Of a stretch of 64,000 nucleotides of DNA, positions 20,871 through 34,170 are shown one piece after another. The stretch lies in assembly GCA_023213395.1 (NCBI GenBank), contig CM041465.1:67215741-67279740 (forward strand), in the 5' to 3' direction. This DNA comes from Cycas panzhihuaensis (lineage: Eukaryota; Cycadophyta). The position numbers and the translations under genes were made by a program. Positions within the stretch are counted from its first letter, which is position 1, and each line of letters starts with the position of its first letter. The notes beneath the pieces were generated by a model that saw only the letters and a list, made by a program, of their open reading frames with translations, did not search any database and had not been told where the DNA came from.

Positions 20871-23800
20871 AACCCAAAAACAACATCATTTCATCCTCTT
20901 CTTACTCTCTTTCACTTAACTCTCCTAGCACTTCTTCAGAAAAATACCTTACAACAAGGATAGAGCTTGCTACACTAGCGTCTCAGCCTACCATTAGTCT
21001 CCTGCTGCTCTAGATACTTTGTTGTAGGCCTGCAACGTGGCTAGCAAAGGGAAGGACATGCTCCAAGTTCTTCATCAAGTCCAGATCCACTGTCTTCACT
21101 CTAATCTCCTACCTTCTTACTACTCTTTTATGATTTCACCTACAAACCCTGTAGAGTTGGTCTCTCTCCCTTGTTTTACTAGTAGATCTGCCTCTCATCT
21201 ACCCATAATAGGAATTCTTGAGCTGATGTTTTATCCTTCTTTTACTTTAAGCAACATAAACATCATTGGTTAGCACTTTTATAATATTTTTCCTTCAATT
21301 TTTACTATAAGCGAGAGGCAAACGCTTCCCATCTTGCTTATCTCTTTTGTTTTCCTCTCAGCTCTTTCCTAGTTGTTGCAAGGGGGTAGCAAAGAAGAGA
21401 TCTTCATAGAGAGTGAAAGGAGCAAAGGCAAGGTTCCGCACCTAGCAGTCTTTCTCCTCAAGGGCATCCTCCTTCTCTCCTCATCTCTTCTTCCTTCGTG
21501 CTTTCCTTGAGCTCCCAAAAGGTCATTGGGAAGAAGACCAGTACTGGCAATAGCATAGGTAGCCCTTTGCTGCACTCATGATTAGCTTCGCAAATCCTAC
21601 ATGGGGGGACTCTGTCCCTCTATTTCGTAGCTTCTTGTGCCTTCTAGCTTAATCCTATCAAGGTTGCAATAGTTGCACATTGCAACTTTTATAACATTGA
21701 CAACATTAGCAACATTTTATCCCGCTTTCCCACTTGCATCTTAAGGGTTTCTTGCATTCACCTTGCCTCATCTTCTCTAGTACTTAGATAGCATGGAGCA
21801 CATCTGATCTAGAGGGTTATCCATTCTGAGGCTATCCATCCTCCTTCTCTCTTTGCCTCCCTTTTCTCATGTTGTTTACTAAATGATATAAAAGGAATGA
21901 GAAGTAATGTTGTGGTGAGGGACATTCCTTTTAGCTAAAAACTGTGAGTCCTATTATTTGTTTTGTTGTGTATCTATACCATGTATACTTGGCACCCCTT
22001 GGGAAAGGGTAAACTTGGTCTGATTTACAGGTCACCTTGTTGTGCGTGTAGAGCGAAGGGGATCCAACTCTAAGTATACCTCCATCCTTCTAACTAGTAC
22101 TTCTTTTGCTCTCAAAATTGTAAGTTAAAGTGGTATTTGCTTTTACATTTTTTGTGTACCAATTCCTTTGATATTTCTTTTCCTTTGACTTAGGGGAAGG
22201 TAATGGGAACCCCTCCTTTCTTCGCCAGCACCATATCGTGCCGTCTATGGTTAGAGAAAGATAAGGGTGACAAGCGTAACAAGGACAACGATGCTTCAAC
22301 CATCACATTCCAAGTATAGCTTACACTTTCCCCATTTCCTTTTCTTCCCTCTCTTTTCCCCCCTTCACATCTACATTATTTTGAGAAACGAAAAGAAGAA
22401 GAACTAGTTTTGGTCATTTACTGTCAACTAGTTTGCTTGCTTTCGTAGGAAAGTGCATGTAGTAAGAATCCTGCATATTTACATGCTCATCTCGTTGCAT
22501 TGCTTAGTAAGCTTGCATCTTTTGCATATACTTTGCTTCATATAACTTCCATTTGTATCCTTCTTTTATTTTCTACTTTTCCATTCAAAAGGAAAAGAGA
22601 GTGAGGTCATACATGTGAATGAATGAGAGTGAGTCTTACATTATCTTATTGCTTTGAAAAATTACCCTTTTACATATAAGGACACACCGTTACATACACC
22701 GCACTATTTTCTTTTACAACTAGCAAACATAAACATTGAGATGTTCCTTATTTGATCCTTATTCCTAAGATCTTCTTAGGTCTATCAACTTGAGGGCACC
22801 CCCTTTCTAAGGCTGTATTCTTGGTCCTCCCTACTCAGTTTGATTAACCCACTCAAGTATCGCCCTTTAGGATGATAACTAACCCATGAGATTAGCCCTC
22901 TTCTTCACCTCCTCTGTGCGTGTGCCACCCTTCTTCTCTACTAAAGTGATTCCCTCTATACTCCCTCTCTACACAAGGAGCCATTCCCTTGCTCTCTCTC
23001 TTTCTCCTTCTTCCTTCAGCCATCCAAGGATAGGAGGGCCTCTTGTGAATTTACTTGGGAAGATGAGGATATCCCTCACTTGCCTATTGCTCTAAACCAA
23101 AGTAGAGTCACTTCAAAGGAGTTTGAGCGCCATTTACGAGTCCTGAACTTACGTTCAAATGCACGAACGCCCTTTGTGGGTGTTACTTTCGCTTGTTGTT
23201 GTAGGTTTCTTACCACCACAATTTGATAATTCAGCTTGGCCTCATCCAAGTGTAGTTACCCTACCCCCCTCCCCCCTCCCCCCACCTCCCAAAGGTCCGA
23301 TTCAAGCACGTTAGGAGTGAGGTTCATGGTGGAGGAGGCTCACCAACCATAACTCACACTTATCCCTTATGGTCAAATTTTAGTTGCACCTATAATTAAG
23401 AATAGACCACTCCTATTAGTCTAACAACGGGAAACCCAAGAGGAGGTTATAGTCAACATTGATATCCAAGACAATGACATTGATAGGAATGGTCTTATCC
23501 TTAAGAGTAAGAGGCAAGGTCACTATCCTTAAAGGTACCTCCTTAATCCCATCATACCTTTGGCATTTCCAAGGGATAGGCTCAAAAGCCTCAATGCCCA
23601 ATTTCTTAAGCATCTATATAAGTATAACATTCATAACAATCCTATTTAAGACAAACTTAAGTAGTCTCTAACATGTAGATGACCCATTTTTCCTTAGAAT
23701 TATGGCATGAAGTGGGGTTTTAGGCCATAGAGCTCATACGGCTAGGAGGATCAATTGAGACTTTGCCTTTCAATTGATTAGATGGTGGGTTAATAGGGTC

Positions 23801-25013
23801 CCTTTTATTTGGGATTAGGGATGTACCTTACACTACCAGTTTTATTGTTGGGGTATTTTTTTTGGAGCATCATGGCTCAGGAAGGGGTCTTGATGGATTG
23901 GTGAGTCGACCTTGGGTTTAGAAATGTATTGAGATAGAGGATCCTATGGTGGACCTAGCTTAAGATCCTAGGTCTAATACTAAGTGTTGGCATGGGCACA
24001 AAGGCCATTGACAAAACACAACCTCTTGTCTAATAAGGGTTTGGATCTCTTTTCTTAAGGAGGCTTGAAACTCTCCTTAGTTGATTACATGGTTAAAGTA
24101 ATCTAGTAGACTAACCTATAATAATGAGAGGGAGCTTATGGATTTGATGTAGATTGTATTTATTACAACCTCAAATCTTGGACTGCTCACTTAAGGGAGA
24201 AAACAATAGATGTAAAGGAATGTATAGTCTTATCGATAGTATTGGCAAAGGGCTTGGATGATTGTTGTTGGGCACTTTAGTCATGTGGAAGAGGTGGTAC
24301 CTTGTAATATTCTGTATTCTTGTTTATCTTTCCTAAACTAGCTCAGATCTTAATAGATCTTAAAGCCAAGCATTGAACTATGGTCAAATATAATATAGTT
24401 GCTTCTATCTTGAGGATCTCTATCTAGACCTTAGGGTATATTGCATTAACTAACATGTCTCTCTTTAAATCCTTAGGCAACATGACCTTGCAAGAATAAA
24501 GGAGATCATAAAACCATTAAATAAAATCTCTATTAAGATTGTTTACTCCTTGCTTAAGAGAGATTAGGTACCTAGGCCTACGCTCAAAGAGTCTCACAAC
24601 ATTGAAGTAGTTGATGAATGTGTCAACTAAGTATTGGAAACAAATTATAGATTGGGTGAGAGGATGATAAAATAATTTCAAAGCATCTGCCTGGAGTGAC
24701 CTAGGGAATAAATTTGTATGAATATGGTCATACACCCAACAATCTATACATGGCATGGGAAATGCCCCGGCATGTTCTGTAAGGTCTTGCGAGGAAGTGC
24801 CATCAAATTTGGATACATCTAGATGATGGGGTAGTAGGTTTATTCTTAAGCCTATAATCCATAAAGGGTCATGTTCCAAGTTGAATTTAAGGATTAAATG
24901 AAACATTTGAAGTTTAAGAGTAATATCCTAGTTGGAGTGAGTATGGACAGTAGGTAGGATAAAGGGTGTGACCTTATTGGTGGGATGCATAAGAAGCAGT
25001 CACATGGGATATT

Positions 25014-25346
25014 TTTAACTTTCTATTACACCAGAACTCCATGGGTGATTTAGGAAGAGGACTCCTTAGTAAGGGAACCATCCATAGTCCAACAGTCCCC
25101 CATGACAAGGAGAGTCCCCCATGATGAGGAGGCTACCATATCATGTGTCACTTATATTACCATTCCACCTAAATGAGAGTACATAGGGACCTCAATGGTC
25201 AAAGGGGATTTTTCCAAGATATGTGCGAGATTTGAACCTTGAACTTGGGCTCTGATACCACTTGTGACTTGAAATTAAACCAAAAGTCCACAGGTAATTT
25301 GGGAAGAGGACTCCTTCACAAGAGAATTGACCATGGTCCAATAACA
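25014..25346 (-). mobile_element. TRIM-like miniature LTR retrotransposon
   Basis: On the minus strand: a 5' LTR of 84 bp (25,346-25,263; TGTTATTGGACC ... AAGTCACA), a primer binding site TGGTATCAGAGC (25,260-25,249) complementary to initiator tRNA-Met, about 150 bp of internal sequence without coding capacity, a polypurine tract CATGGGGGAC (near 25,104-25,095), then a 3' LTR of 81 bp (25,094-25,014; TGTTGGACTATGG...). The LTRs are clearly related (for example AAGGAGTCCTCTTCC in both) but diverged. This is the full anatomy of a terminal-repeat retrotransposon in miniature, inserted in the gag relic of element C. The 3' LTR end is worn and no clean target duplication is seen. Confidence 0.8.
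25249..25260 (-). promoter_or_regulatory. Primer binding site of the TRIM-like element
   Basis: Minus strand reads TGGTATCAGAGC, two bases after the LTR end. It matches the 3' end of plant initiator tRNA-Met in complement, the primer used by most copia and TRIM elements. Confidence 0.85.
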
Positions 25347-26554
25347 TTTCCTTCTTCTTGATAAGAAGGGGTTATGTTAAGGTAAGAGTGAGAGGGGTAT
25401 GGGGGTGATCAAGAGTAACTCAAACCCCCATATGGTGTAGTATGATAGGAAGGATTAACTTGATCCATTACCTCTTAAGTGATGATGATTGAGGAGGGTG
25501 TTACCATAGGTGTCATATATGACCCTTAATAGGCATAAAAATAGGAGATCAAATGGGATGTATAAGAGAATAAGTGTGGAAAAGGATTTTATCTAACTGG
25601 GCCTCCAATAGGATGTGTAACACTATAAGAGGGGAGAGAATCCACCAGATAAGTTGAGAAGGTAAGAGATCCTCCATGCCCCCATTGTTGGGTCATACAC
25701 CCCGATGGGATATACAAGGAGGAATTCACATGGTGTAAATAGGGGTAACTAGATGGTCCTCCACCATACCCCATGTGTCAAGGATAAGGAGGAATAGAAG
25801 TATTTACTAAAAAGATTGACATTATGGTCAGTTGGGGAATAGAGGTATGTAAAGGAGGAATGATAGATGTTTGTTGGGAAGCCTAGGGAGTGGTTTGAGA
25901 AGGGGCCTAATATGGTTCAGGCCTTATCCTAAACAAGGTATTAGTAGAAGATGATGTTGTTGTTGTATTTAGAGGAATTGGGGTTGTGGATTGCATATAA
26001 GTAGGAACATCAATAAAGTAGAGGTTGTAGAGGAATTGAACAATAAGTGTTGAGCCTAAGAGGGAGTGGCTTCTCTCATGGTTGCCTCCAAAGTGGACCC
26101 TTAGGGCCTCCATCATATCCTATATCGAGTATATGTCTATTTAGAGCATGAGCATGAGACCCAATTAAGTTCTAGTAGAACTTGTCAGTCTCATGAGATG
26201 GATATGCTAGATTTCTACCTCCATGGGTAGGTTATTCATGTTGGTATGGCCCCCCATATTGAGGTTAATCATGATCATAGGAATCAAAGGCCCGTTCAAA
26301 GGGAAATAGGCCCATTATTGGTGATTCTTGGTCACTCATAAGAATGGATGTATATTGGAGCTCTATATCGATAGGTGGGAGGCCACATAAGTGATAAAAG
26401 AATCATCACATTCATGGCTTAATCAACATGTATAAATAAAGGAAATTATTCATAAGAGATCCTTGTATAAATTAAACAAAACACACTATTATGAAAACTA
26501 AAGTAAATTGAAGGGAAAGGGAAGGACTTAGGTATACTAATGAGCTTCGAATTA

Positions 26555-26600
26555 GCAATTTCCCAATATGGTCACTAGAAAGATGTGTGGGAGTTGGGAT
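26555..26600 (-). other. Possible PBS and 5' LTR end of gypsy element C
   Basis: On the minus strand the word CACACA (ending near 26,584) is followed by TCTTTCTAGTGACCATATTG. This recalls the spacing and GGCGAC-type primer binding sites next to plant Tat LTRs. It lies about 450 bp upstream of the presumed gag start at 26,116, as expected for a leader. The LTR itself, to the right, is not delimited. Confidence 0.3.
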
Positions 26601-29600
26601 GGCTCAATAACAAACCTAATGGTAAAAACCAAGGGCATGAGGAAGTGTTTACATGGGGTCAAATATGAACTAATACGTTGCTTGTGATGCCCATATACTA
26701 CTTGGGCATAAGTATGATGCTTCATTATGTATGTGTATGGTAGGGGAGTGGCTTAACTATGGTAACACATGAATGTATATATATAGTGCATATCTACAGA
26801 TAACTAATGAACCTATGGTAAGATATGGAGGTACATACATCTAATGTATCTACATGCTTTCCATTTTTAATGCAAATAAGGTTTCTCCCTAACTAATGGT
26901 GTAATGTAGCCCCACGAGTTCAAGGACTCATAACTATGTGATCTCCTCCTTCATTTCAGCCTTCAAATAATGTATGTAATACTTATCATGAAGTGCAATA
27001 GTGTAATGCTATATGCATGAAAAATAGATGAGACTACTTTACTTCTTTCCTTTTTCATTGATTTTGAGGATTTTCCTTTTTCTGTTTCTTTTGTTTTCTT
27101 TTTTGTTTGTCAGAGGGGAATCAAATGAAACAACTAAAATAAAAACTTTTTTTTAAGAGAAAGGAAAGGTAGTCAAATAATAAGAATGCAATTTTTTTTT
27201 CCTTTTCTATTTCATTTTTATTCCTTACTTTTGAGGGAAAAGAGGGGGGGTTAATGCAAAGAAGGCCTAATAAGTTCTTTCTTATTCCCTTCTTGTTATT
27301 AATAAAATCTTTTTTCTATTTTTTCCAAGCCAAAATATTATTAAGGAGGAAAAGAAAATGGCGTACCTAGAATTATTGCAAAATGTTTCCTCAATATCAT
27401 CCTTTCTTGGTGAATTTTAAAAAACAAGCCTATGGTGAAGTTCAAATGAAGAAGGTTTGCATGTATAGAACTTCTAGAGGAAATCCAATAGTATTTCTAC
27501 TTGTAGGATTAACTTATCATAAAAAAATATTTATAAAGACAATTTAAAATTGAGAATAATAAAGATAACCAACATGGGTTGAGCTTAACTTTTAAGTGTC
27601 CTCACTATGAAGAGTTGATATGATGGGCATCTTCATTCACCAATCAGTGGACGAATGACTACTTGATCTTCCAACTTCTACAAATAAGTAGATGCTACAC
27701 CTATAAGATAAGAATTGGCAATGGGAGGAAAATAAAGCCTCAAATTTAGCTCTATATCCCTTAAATATAATGATCTCTCCCAGCTAGACTTGAATGTTAT
27801 CTTTCCCTATAAATTCCTCATAATCCTTTGTTCTCATCCTAATGAAGTGGAGGTTGCTAATGGGTGATGATGCTCTACTTGAGGGCACTCCAATGGTGTT
27901 AGAAGAGTATATCTTCATGTATGCAAGCAATATGAGATAATGTGGATCAAGCATGTTTATTTCTCTTGAAAATTCAATAACATGATGATAATATCTTCAC
28001 TTATCAACTTGATCTTACATTCTAAGACAAAACTAAGAGTATTTATAGATGATGGTGAGGCTAAGGAAGTGGCTTTAAGCCTGCAATATAAGAGAAAATA
28101 AGGAAATAAATCTATGGGATATGCTCATGGATTTAGATAAAAACCATAGGGAAAAGAGGATTTTGGATATGATATGGCCTCTTTGCCCAACCAAAATTGA
28201 TCTATGTTGATTTGCATCTAATGCTAATAACCAAGGATTGATAAGAAGCTATTAATGAGTTGACTATTAGTATTGGGACCACATTTGAGTAGGTAACATT
28301 TATACTATGAAGATATTCATGATACTACAAAATCATTTGTAGTACTATAAAATAATTAGTGGCATTATTGTTATAAATAAAAATTAATACAATCTGATAA
28401 AAATAGGATTGTTCAATAAAAAATACCTCCAATCAAGTCAAAATCCCATCAATGGTGAAGTTTGGGTATGGACGAAGTCAACAAGAAGTAGATAATAATA
28501 AAATAAGGCACAAAAATATATCAAAATGAGACTAAGAGGACCTTGCAAGGGTAGATAACTACCTGTTCTAACCTCAAAACCTAATGGGTGGACTTATGAC
28601 CAATGGCCAAAATCATACTCATTATTAGTTAAAAGTATACATGGCTCACTAAACAAAATAAGCAAGTAAGGAAAAATATATATCTACTATCTAAGTTCAT
28701 GATATAAAAAATTAATGAAATGTAAAGGGACATGAAGCATACCCTCATTTACCTATTTTCTGTAGTATCCATGTTATTCCCAATATCTAGGAAGCAATGA
28801 TAATTTTATTTCCATACAAGTAACACATGCTTGAAAATGTACTAATATATCATGTCAAAATAAAAAGTAGGATAATAAATGTTAGGACTTTTAAATTTTA
28901 GCATCTAGTTATATTGATGATCTATATGACTAACCTCAATTTTATTGGGACTAGGTTAGGTTCGAAAAATATTATCCAGTCAGATTTAATTTATAATATA
29001 TAATAAAAAAAAAAATATTCATATCAAATCTATCCATTTTCGTGATTAGGTTTTTTATGTTTCATCCATGCTCTGCATGGTGACTATTACATAATTATTT
29101 TCTCAAGGCATTTCATGGGGAATAATCTATGATAATCTCTAATAAATCAATAACTATAACAACTCCTTAATCAATCTCATGGTTTATGCATCTATATCAG
29201 GGTGATTGCATGCTCTACTTTGCATATATCTTTTATGAGCTTCCCCTAGTTATCAACATATATCATTTCTCAAGTTGATATATTGTCATGGATGGTATAG
29301 ATATGGTGATCCATTCTACAGGCAATATGGTGCTTCATCAGCAACCCACTCAATTATTCAATACACATGGCATTGTATAAGTGTATGGATTTTATCTCCA
29401 ATCAAATTCAAGTAACATTTAATATGCCAATCTCCAATAACTCATCTTTATTATCATAGTTATTTGTACATGCATCATTTGGCATGGCAAATCTATACTT
29501 TACTACTTTCATAGGTCTGATAAGGTTATGACTTACTATATATCATCATAGTCTTCTCCTTAGTACTGTGAAGGAAAACTTATTAAAAATATAGGTAAAA

Positions 29601-32600
29601 TCATGTATTTCTCTATGAGAATTCACTACATATGATAATTTATCATGGCTTTCCATAGTTCGCAATGCATATCTAATAAATTATTAATATTTACAAATAA
29701 ATTTTAATGGCATCTGAGATCTAAGTTTTTTATCAACTTATTTAATAAGAACCAACCTTTCAAACTCTAATATCATTGTTCTTAATAATTTATTAATGAT
29801 AATAAAACAATGAAACCCTTCTTTAAAATGTAACTTATTTTTCATAAATATCATACTTCTAAACCATAGTTTATTTCTCCTATTATTTCAAAGGATAAAA
29901 TATGATTCTCCATAAACTTTTAAAATGTTTGTTTTGTAAGGTATTTCATATTCAATAAATTTTCTTTACCTCTCAATAGTAAACACTAAAGAAATATCTT
30001 TAAATTAAAGAAAATTCACAAACAAACATGGATAAAACTTTTAACATTAAGATATAGGAGATGCTACCATTATCTAAAATGATGTTTGTAGCCATTTATG
30101 TCTACTACATTAATTTTTCATCATATTTGAATATTGTAGAGGCCTACAAAGGTGAGTTTAAATGACAACATCCTTCTTTATTCGTCATGGTCAGTGAGCT
30201 CAATAAACCTTGCATTCTCATGAATATGCTAGCTACATGCATAATAAATGTCTGTATAAATTCACAATAGGCTTACTTATCAAGAAGGAGATTCCATCTT
30301 ATATTTTACATAAAACCTTCATTATCTTACTCTAAAATCGTGGTCACATGTCATTAGTATATTGTGGTTTTGGCTCACTAAATAAATATGCATACTAGCT
30401 TTATTGTTAGCTTAATACTAGCTCTTATAATATATTCACAGATCATCCTTAGATGATACAGGTCATCACTAAGTGCGTGTGGTCTTCATCTTACCTTATC
30501 AACTATTAACTTATGTCTACTTTTGTTGTACAATTAAAATCAACATCTCATTAGGATCTTCACTTCTTCTTTATACATCGCCTTGGCTCTCATCCTAAGC
30601 TCGAATACTACATTAAAATTTATTATAGAGGATAATGTATTGATGTAATAAAATAAAATATGAGTAAAGCATTCATCAATATAGAATTATAATAAATAAT
30701 AATATAATATAAATATTCATGAAGTATTAAGGATAAATATTCAAGTATAATTAATGGAGTATGCTCACAATATTCATCGTTTCACCAAAATTGTTATACA
30801 TGGCCCAAATTAATGTTTATATTGAATGACTATTATTTACCACAAGTTATTCAATGTTTGGCTTTGATATGTGCATTTGAATGTGTATTTGTTATTTAGG
30901 AGGAATTTGTGATTAGTTTTTTATTCATCATTCCATGGATTAATTATGATTGGATTTGTATTTAGTCCTTTATGTTGTTGCTTTAGACTGTGATACGATG
31001 ACTAAATCATTAGTTATACATAGTGATGATTATTCCCTGCCAATGACTAATACTATGGAGCATGCCTTATTTTTCACCTGATATAAAGTCATGACATTCA
31101 AGTAATTTGTTTATCATTTGGCTTTCTACTTAATGTTACTTTAACTTATCTTAATTGATCTTTCTAGCATGCTTAACCATACTTCTGGCCCAAAGTTTCA
31201 TTGATTCTAGATTTCTTAATTAATGCCTAAATTAAATAATCATTAATAGACTGATTTTTCTAAGAAAAAAATTCATTTTTTCAAGTTTTGTCTATCTCCC
31301 TTTAGTTATATTTTTTGTTAGCCTAAAAATGTAAACTTCTTAATAAAACATAACAAGGTCACACATGGTCAATTTTATTAAGAAGCTTGTGCTTTTCAAC
31401 TTGAACGAAACATGACCAAATGTGACCTAATTAAATCTTATTAAGAAACACATGTTTTTCATTCTCTAAAAAATGCAACTTGCAATTTTCACTGTGTTGT
31501 GTGTAAATTTTTTAAATAGAAATATCAATTTTTATATTTTTCTTAGTCCTTGTCACTTAAATTTATAGGAACTTTTTGCCTTACCTTCTCTACCAACCTC
31601 TAAACCTTACTCATTCATAATTCTTATTAAAAATATGTTAGATCATGTCCAAAAGTCACGGCATGATTTTTTATTTAGATTGATTTGATCATTTAAGAGG
31701 GATAGGGGCAGAAAGACGGTATCCATTAGCTAAAGAGTAGTCTAGTGAGAGTCCTCTTTGCTATGTTTTGATAATTATTTTGTGTGTATTCTTCCTCAAG
31801 TGACCTTTTCCCTTCAAGATTCCCAAGTTCTGTGAGATTTTACAAGTTTTTCCAACACTATTTGATATTTATTCATATGAGACTCTATTAGTTCTACTAT
31901 GAAGGATAACATGATACATTTGCCTTATCTCCTATTTAGTTCTTAGGCTTACTTTCTCATTCATCCATTAAAATCAATATTGTACAACTTCTACTAGTTT
32001 TTCTTATGTTGTTCACCCACTCTACTAATACGTTTACCATCACTTCTATCATCCTTATGGCTTTAAGGACTTGATGGTAAATATTAGGTAGAAACATCAA
32101 GTCATTATGAGGGAAATACTATTGATTTTAATCATCATTGAGGTAATATTATTTGGATTTATTACTAGTTGAGTTTAGTTTAAAAAAGAAATAGTCTAGC
32201 TTTTATTTTTAACTTTTATTATTTTCAAAGTTAAATGATTTGATGGTATGTTTCACTTATTGGAAATGCTTTAGCCCTCTTCTCTATATGATCTTACCAC
32301 TCTAATTCTTTCTTTCTTCCAATTTTTAATAAGTTTCACCCTAAAAAGGGTTGGCATATTGATTTTCAAACTCTTGAGAGAAGGTGGAATTGGAAATTAG
32401 AAAAAATTATTAAGTAAGCTAGGTTTCTTTTTCCCCCTTATATGTAAAGTTCATTTTTATATTATATACTAGTTGTAGATCATTTTGAGTTGTTTATAGA
32501 GTTGCATGTTAGAGATATTAAATTTTCATCCATTATTATAATACTTATGTTTTGTTTTCACTAGTATTAAGCTATATTCAACATGAGGAGGGATATCAAA

Positions 32601-33566
32601 AGAGTGAAACTATTTAATCGCAATGCTTATTACTAGGTATACATCTCTTTTCTTGATTTTGAAATTATTTCAAAAGGTAAAACAAGAAAGAGGAAACAAA
32701 CTAAATTAGCTTTTGTTTTCTACTTACTTGTTTTGATTGCTTTTATTCATTGCACCTATATAAATAATAAAAGAAATGTCTTCACCTTACAAGATTTGGT
32801 TTAATGGGTCCTAGGTTTGAACTTATAATTTAATGATTATTCATCTCTTTACGATTTTATATTCTATTAAGTGGACTTAAACTGATAGAAAAGGAAATAA
32901 TAGAGTACGTAGTAAGATAATTATAAGTACAACTTAGGTACCTAGATCTCGTTTACCTCTTGTGCTCTTGGTTATCTTTACTTGTATGCATGTTGTATTA
33001 TGTTTTTATATAAATAAAAAATATATCCTTATTGTTGCATGTAAGCTTATTTTATTATTAGGCTTAGAACTACTTCACTTTCTTTATGCATACAAATATT
33101 TTTTTAATCTTATATTAACACTATTTCCTTAGTTTAGAATACACTCACAAGTAGGCAAGGACTTCTTCTCAGGAATTGGTTGAAAAGTCTTACTCTTTAG
33201 ACTAGTCACCTTAGTTACCCTATTGTGATTAGCCCAAAGACAAGGAAGCATTTTCTAGTAACCAAATTAGAGAAGTTACCAAAATTTCTTATATACATAG
33301 CTTAGGCCTATAACCTTTACCCAATAAATTTTGACATTTACATTCTAATGGAGATCCCTTTGTACAAGCAACCCAAGATATCTTTGAGGTAGCAAGGCCT
33401 TCCTCTAGAGTATGATTATCAACAAATATATCCTACTCAAGAGGCTTATCCAACTCCTCAAGATTATTCTGAGCACCAACCATATAAAACTTTTTATATC
33501 ATCTTGAGGAATTTAATGACTTATATGTTTGATTATTGATAGCTTTGAGACTGTTAAGGATGGTGT
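26601..33566. other. AT-rich intergenic sequence without recognisable genes
   Basis: I see no coding domain, RNA gene or clear repeat structure here. The left part may be the worn LTR of element C. A short Tyr/Gln/Pro-rich stretch near 33,410-33,490 (QQIYPTQEAYPTPQDYSEHQ in one frame) could be a gag remnant, but it is too short to call. No open frame of note occurs on either strand. Confidence 0.5.
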
Positions 33567-33869
33567 TGTTATAACCCAAGATAGTTATAAGAGTTAGTAA
33601 AATTATTATTTTTAATTATTAGGAGTTGGTTCTCATTATTATTATAGAATACATATTTTATTGGAAGTTGGTTTTATTATTAGGAAGTCAATCTTTTTGG
33701 AGATAATCAAATATGATACATATAAATAGAGAATAATCATTCACTTGTAAATCACTTTTGGTAAGTTAATTCATTTGAGATATTTTGATTATTTTGCTCT
33801 TAAGAGCATATTTTCAAATTTCATATTAACTTCCTTTGTGTTTGGAGAAGTAAATCCAATTTAGGATCA
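33567..33869 (+). repeat. 5' LTR of family X (truncated element)
   Basis: It starts TGTTATAACCC and ends AATTTAGGATCA, about 303 bp. A TATA box occurs in ACATATAAATAGAG (near 33,718-33,730). It is related to the LTRs at 43,706-44,036 and 46,393-46,677 (minus strand). Shared words include TTAGGAGTTGG-type repeats, ATTATTATTATAGA, the TATAAATA box, AAATCA...TTTGGTAA and the 3' end ATCCAAT-TAGGATCACTT. It is followed by a PBS and family X leader, so it is a 5' LTR. Confidence 0.7.
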
Positions 33870-34170
33870 CTTGAAGAGGTATAAGAGCATCTTATTTGGC
33901 ATATCAAGGATCTACATTTTTTAGAGTATAAATGAAAGAATTTTTAAAAATTAATTTTGAATTTAAGTCAACCAGGCATGTTCTCTAAATTCAGAGTGGT
34001 TACACAACAGGGTTTAGAGCAAAATTATAAATATTACAAGAAAATCAGTTTTGACATAATATTCATCTCTAGTCTACCACCTAGCAACAATGTGCACGAT
34101 GTATCCTATATTTCTTGTTTTAAACTAAAATTGGGAGAAATCAAGATAGTATAGACAAAATTTTCAATAC
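33870..34170 (+). mobile_element. PBS and leader of truncated family X element
   Basis: Directly after the LTR comes CTTGAAGAGGTATAAGAGC, a worn TGGTATCAGAGC-type primer site (33,879-33,889). The next 80 bp (TATCAAGGATCTACATTTTT, then TAGAGTATAAATGAAAGAAT) matches the minus-strand leader of the element at 46,392-46,270. Homology fades by about 34.1 kb. An open frame at 33,957-34,154 has no recognisable domain. No 3' LTR follows in this orientation. Confidence 0.65.

Larger units (their letters stand above)
23416..26116 (-). pseudogene. Antisense Ty3/gypsy gag-protease fragment (element C)
   Basis: This is read right to left. An N-terminal gag section rich in Pro/Gly/Tyr/His lies at 26,116-25,589. 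The retrotransposon gag domain follows at 24,906-24,517 (DVSKFDGTSSQDLTEHAGAF, LFPRSLQADALKLFYHPLTQ, FINYFNVVRLFERRP). An aspartic-protease-like segment is at 23,613-23,416 (KKLGIEAFEPIPW, VIVLDINVDYNLLLGFPLLD; the latter is the YN-LLGRPWLH motif of plant Ty3 proteases). The DSG active site is not readable. RT and later domains are absent, since the fragment ends where copy B sequence begins (about 23.3-23.4 kb). Many stops and frameshifts and a small LTR element interrupt it. Gag style resembles Tat elements, but lineage is uncertain. Confidence 0.75.

Noticed and set aside
22233-22249. Primer binding site (TGCCGTCTATGG-like) starting a further gypsy element
   Set aside because: It resembles sequences near gypsy PBSs but is not next to a clear LTR end, and I could not find it at the matching place in copy A.
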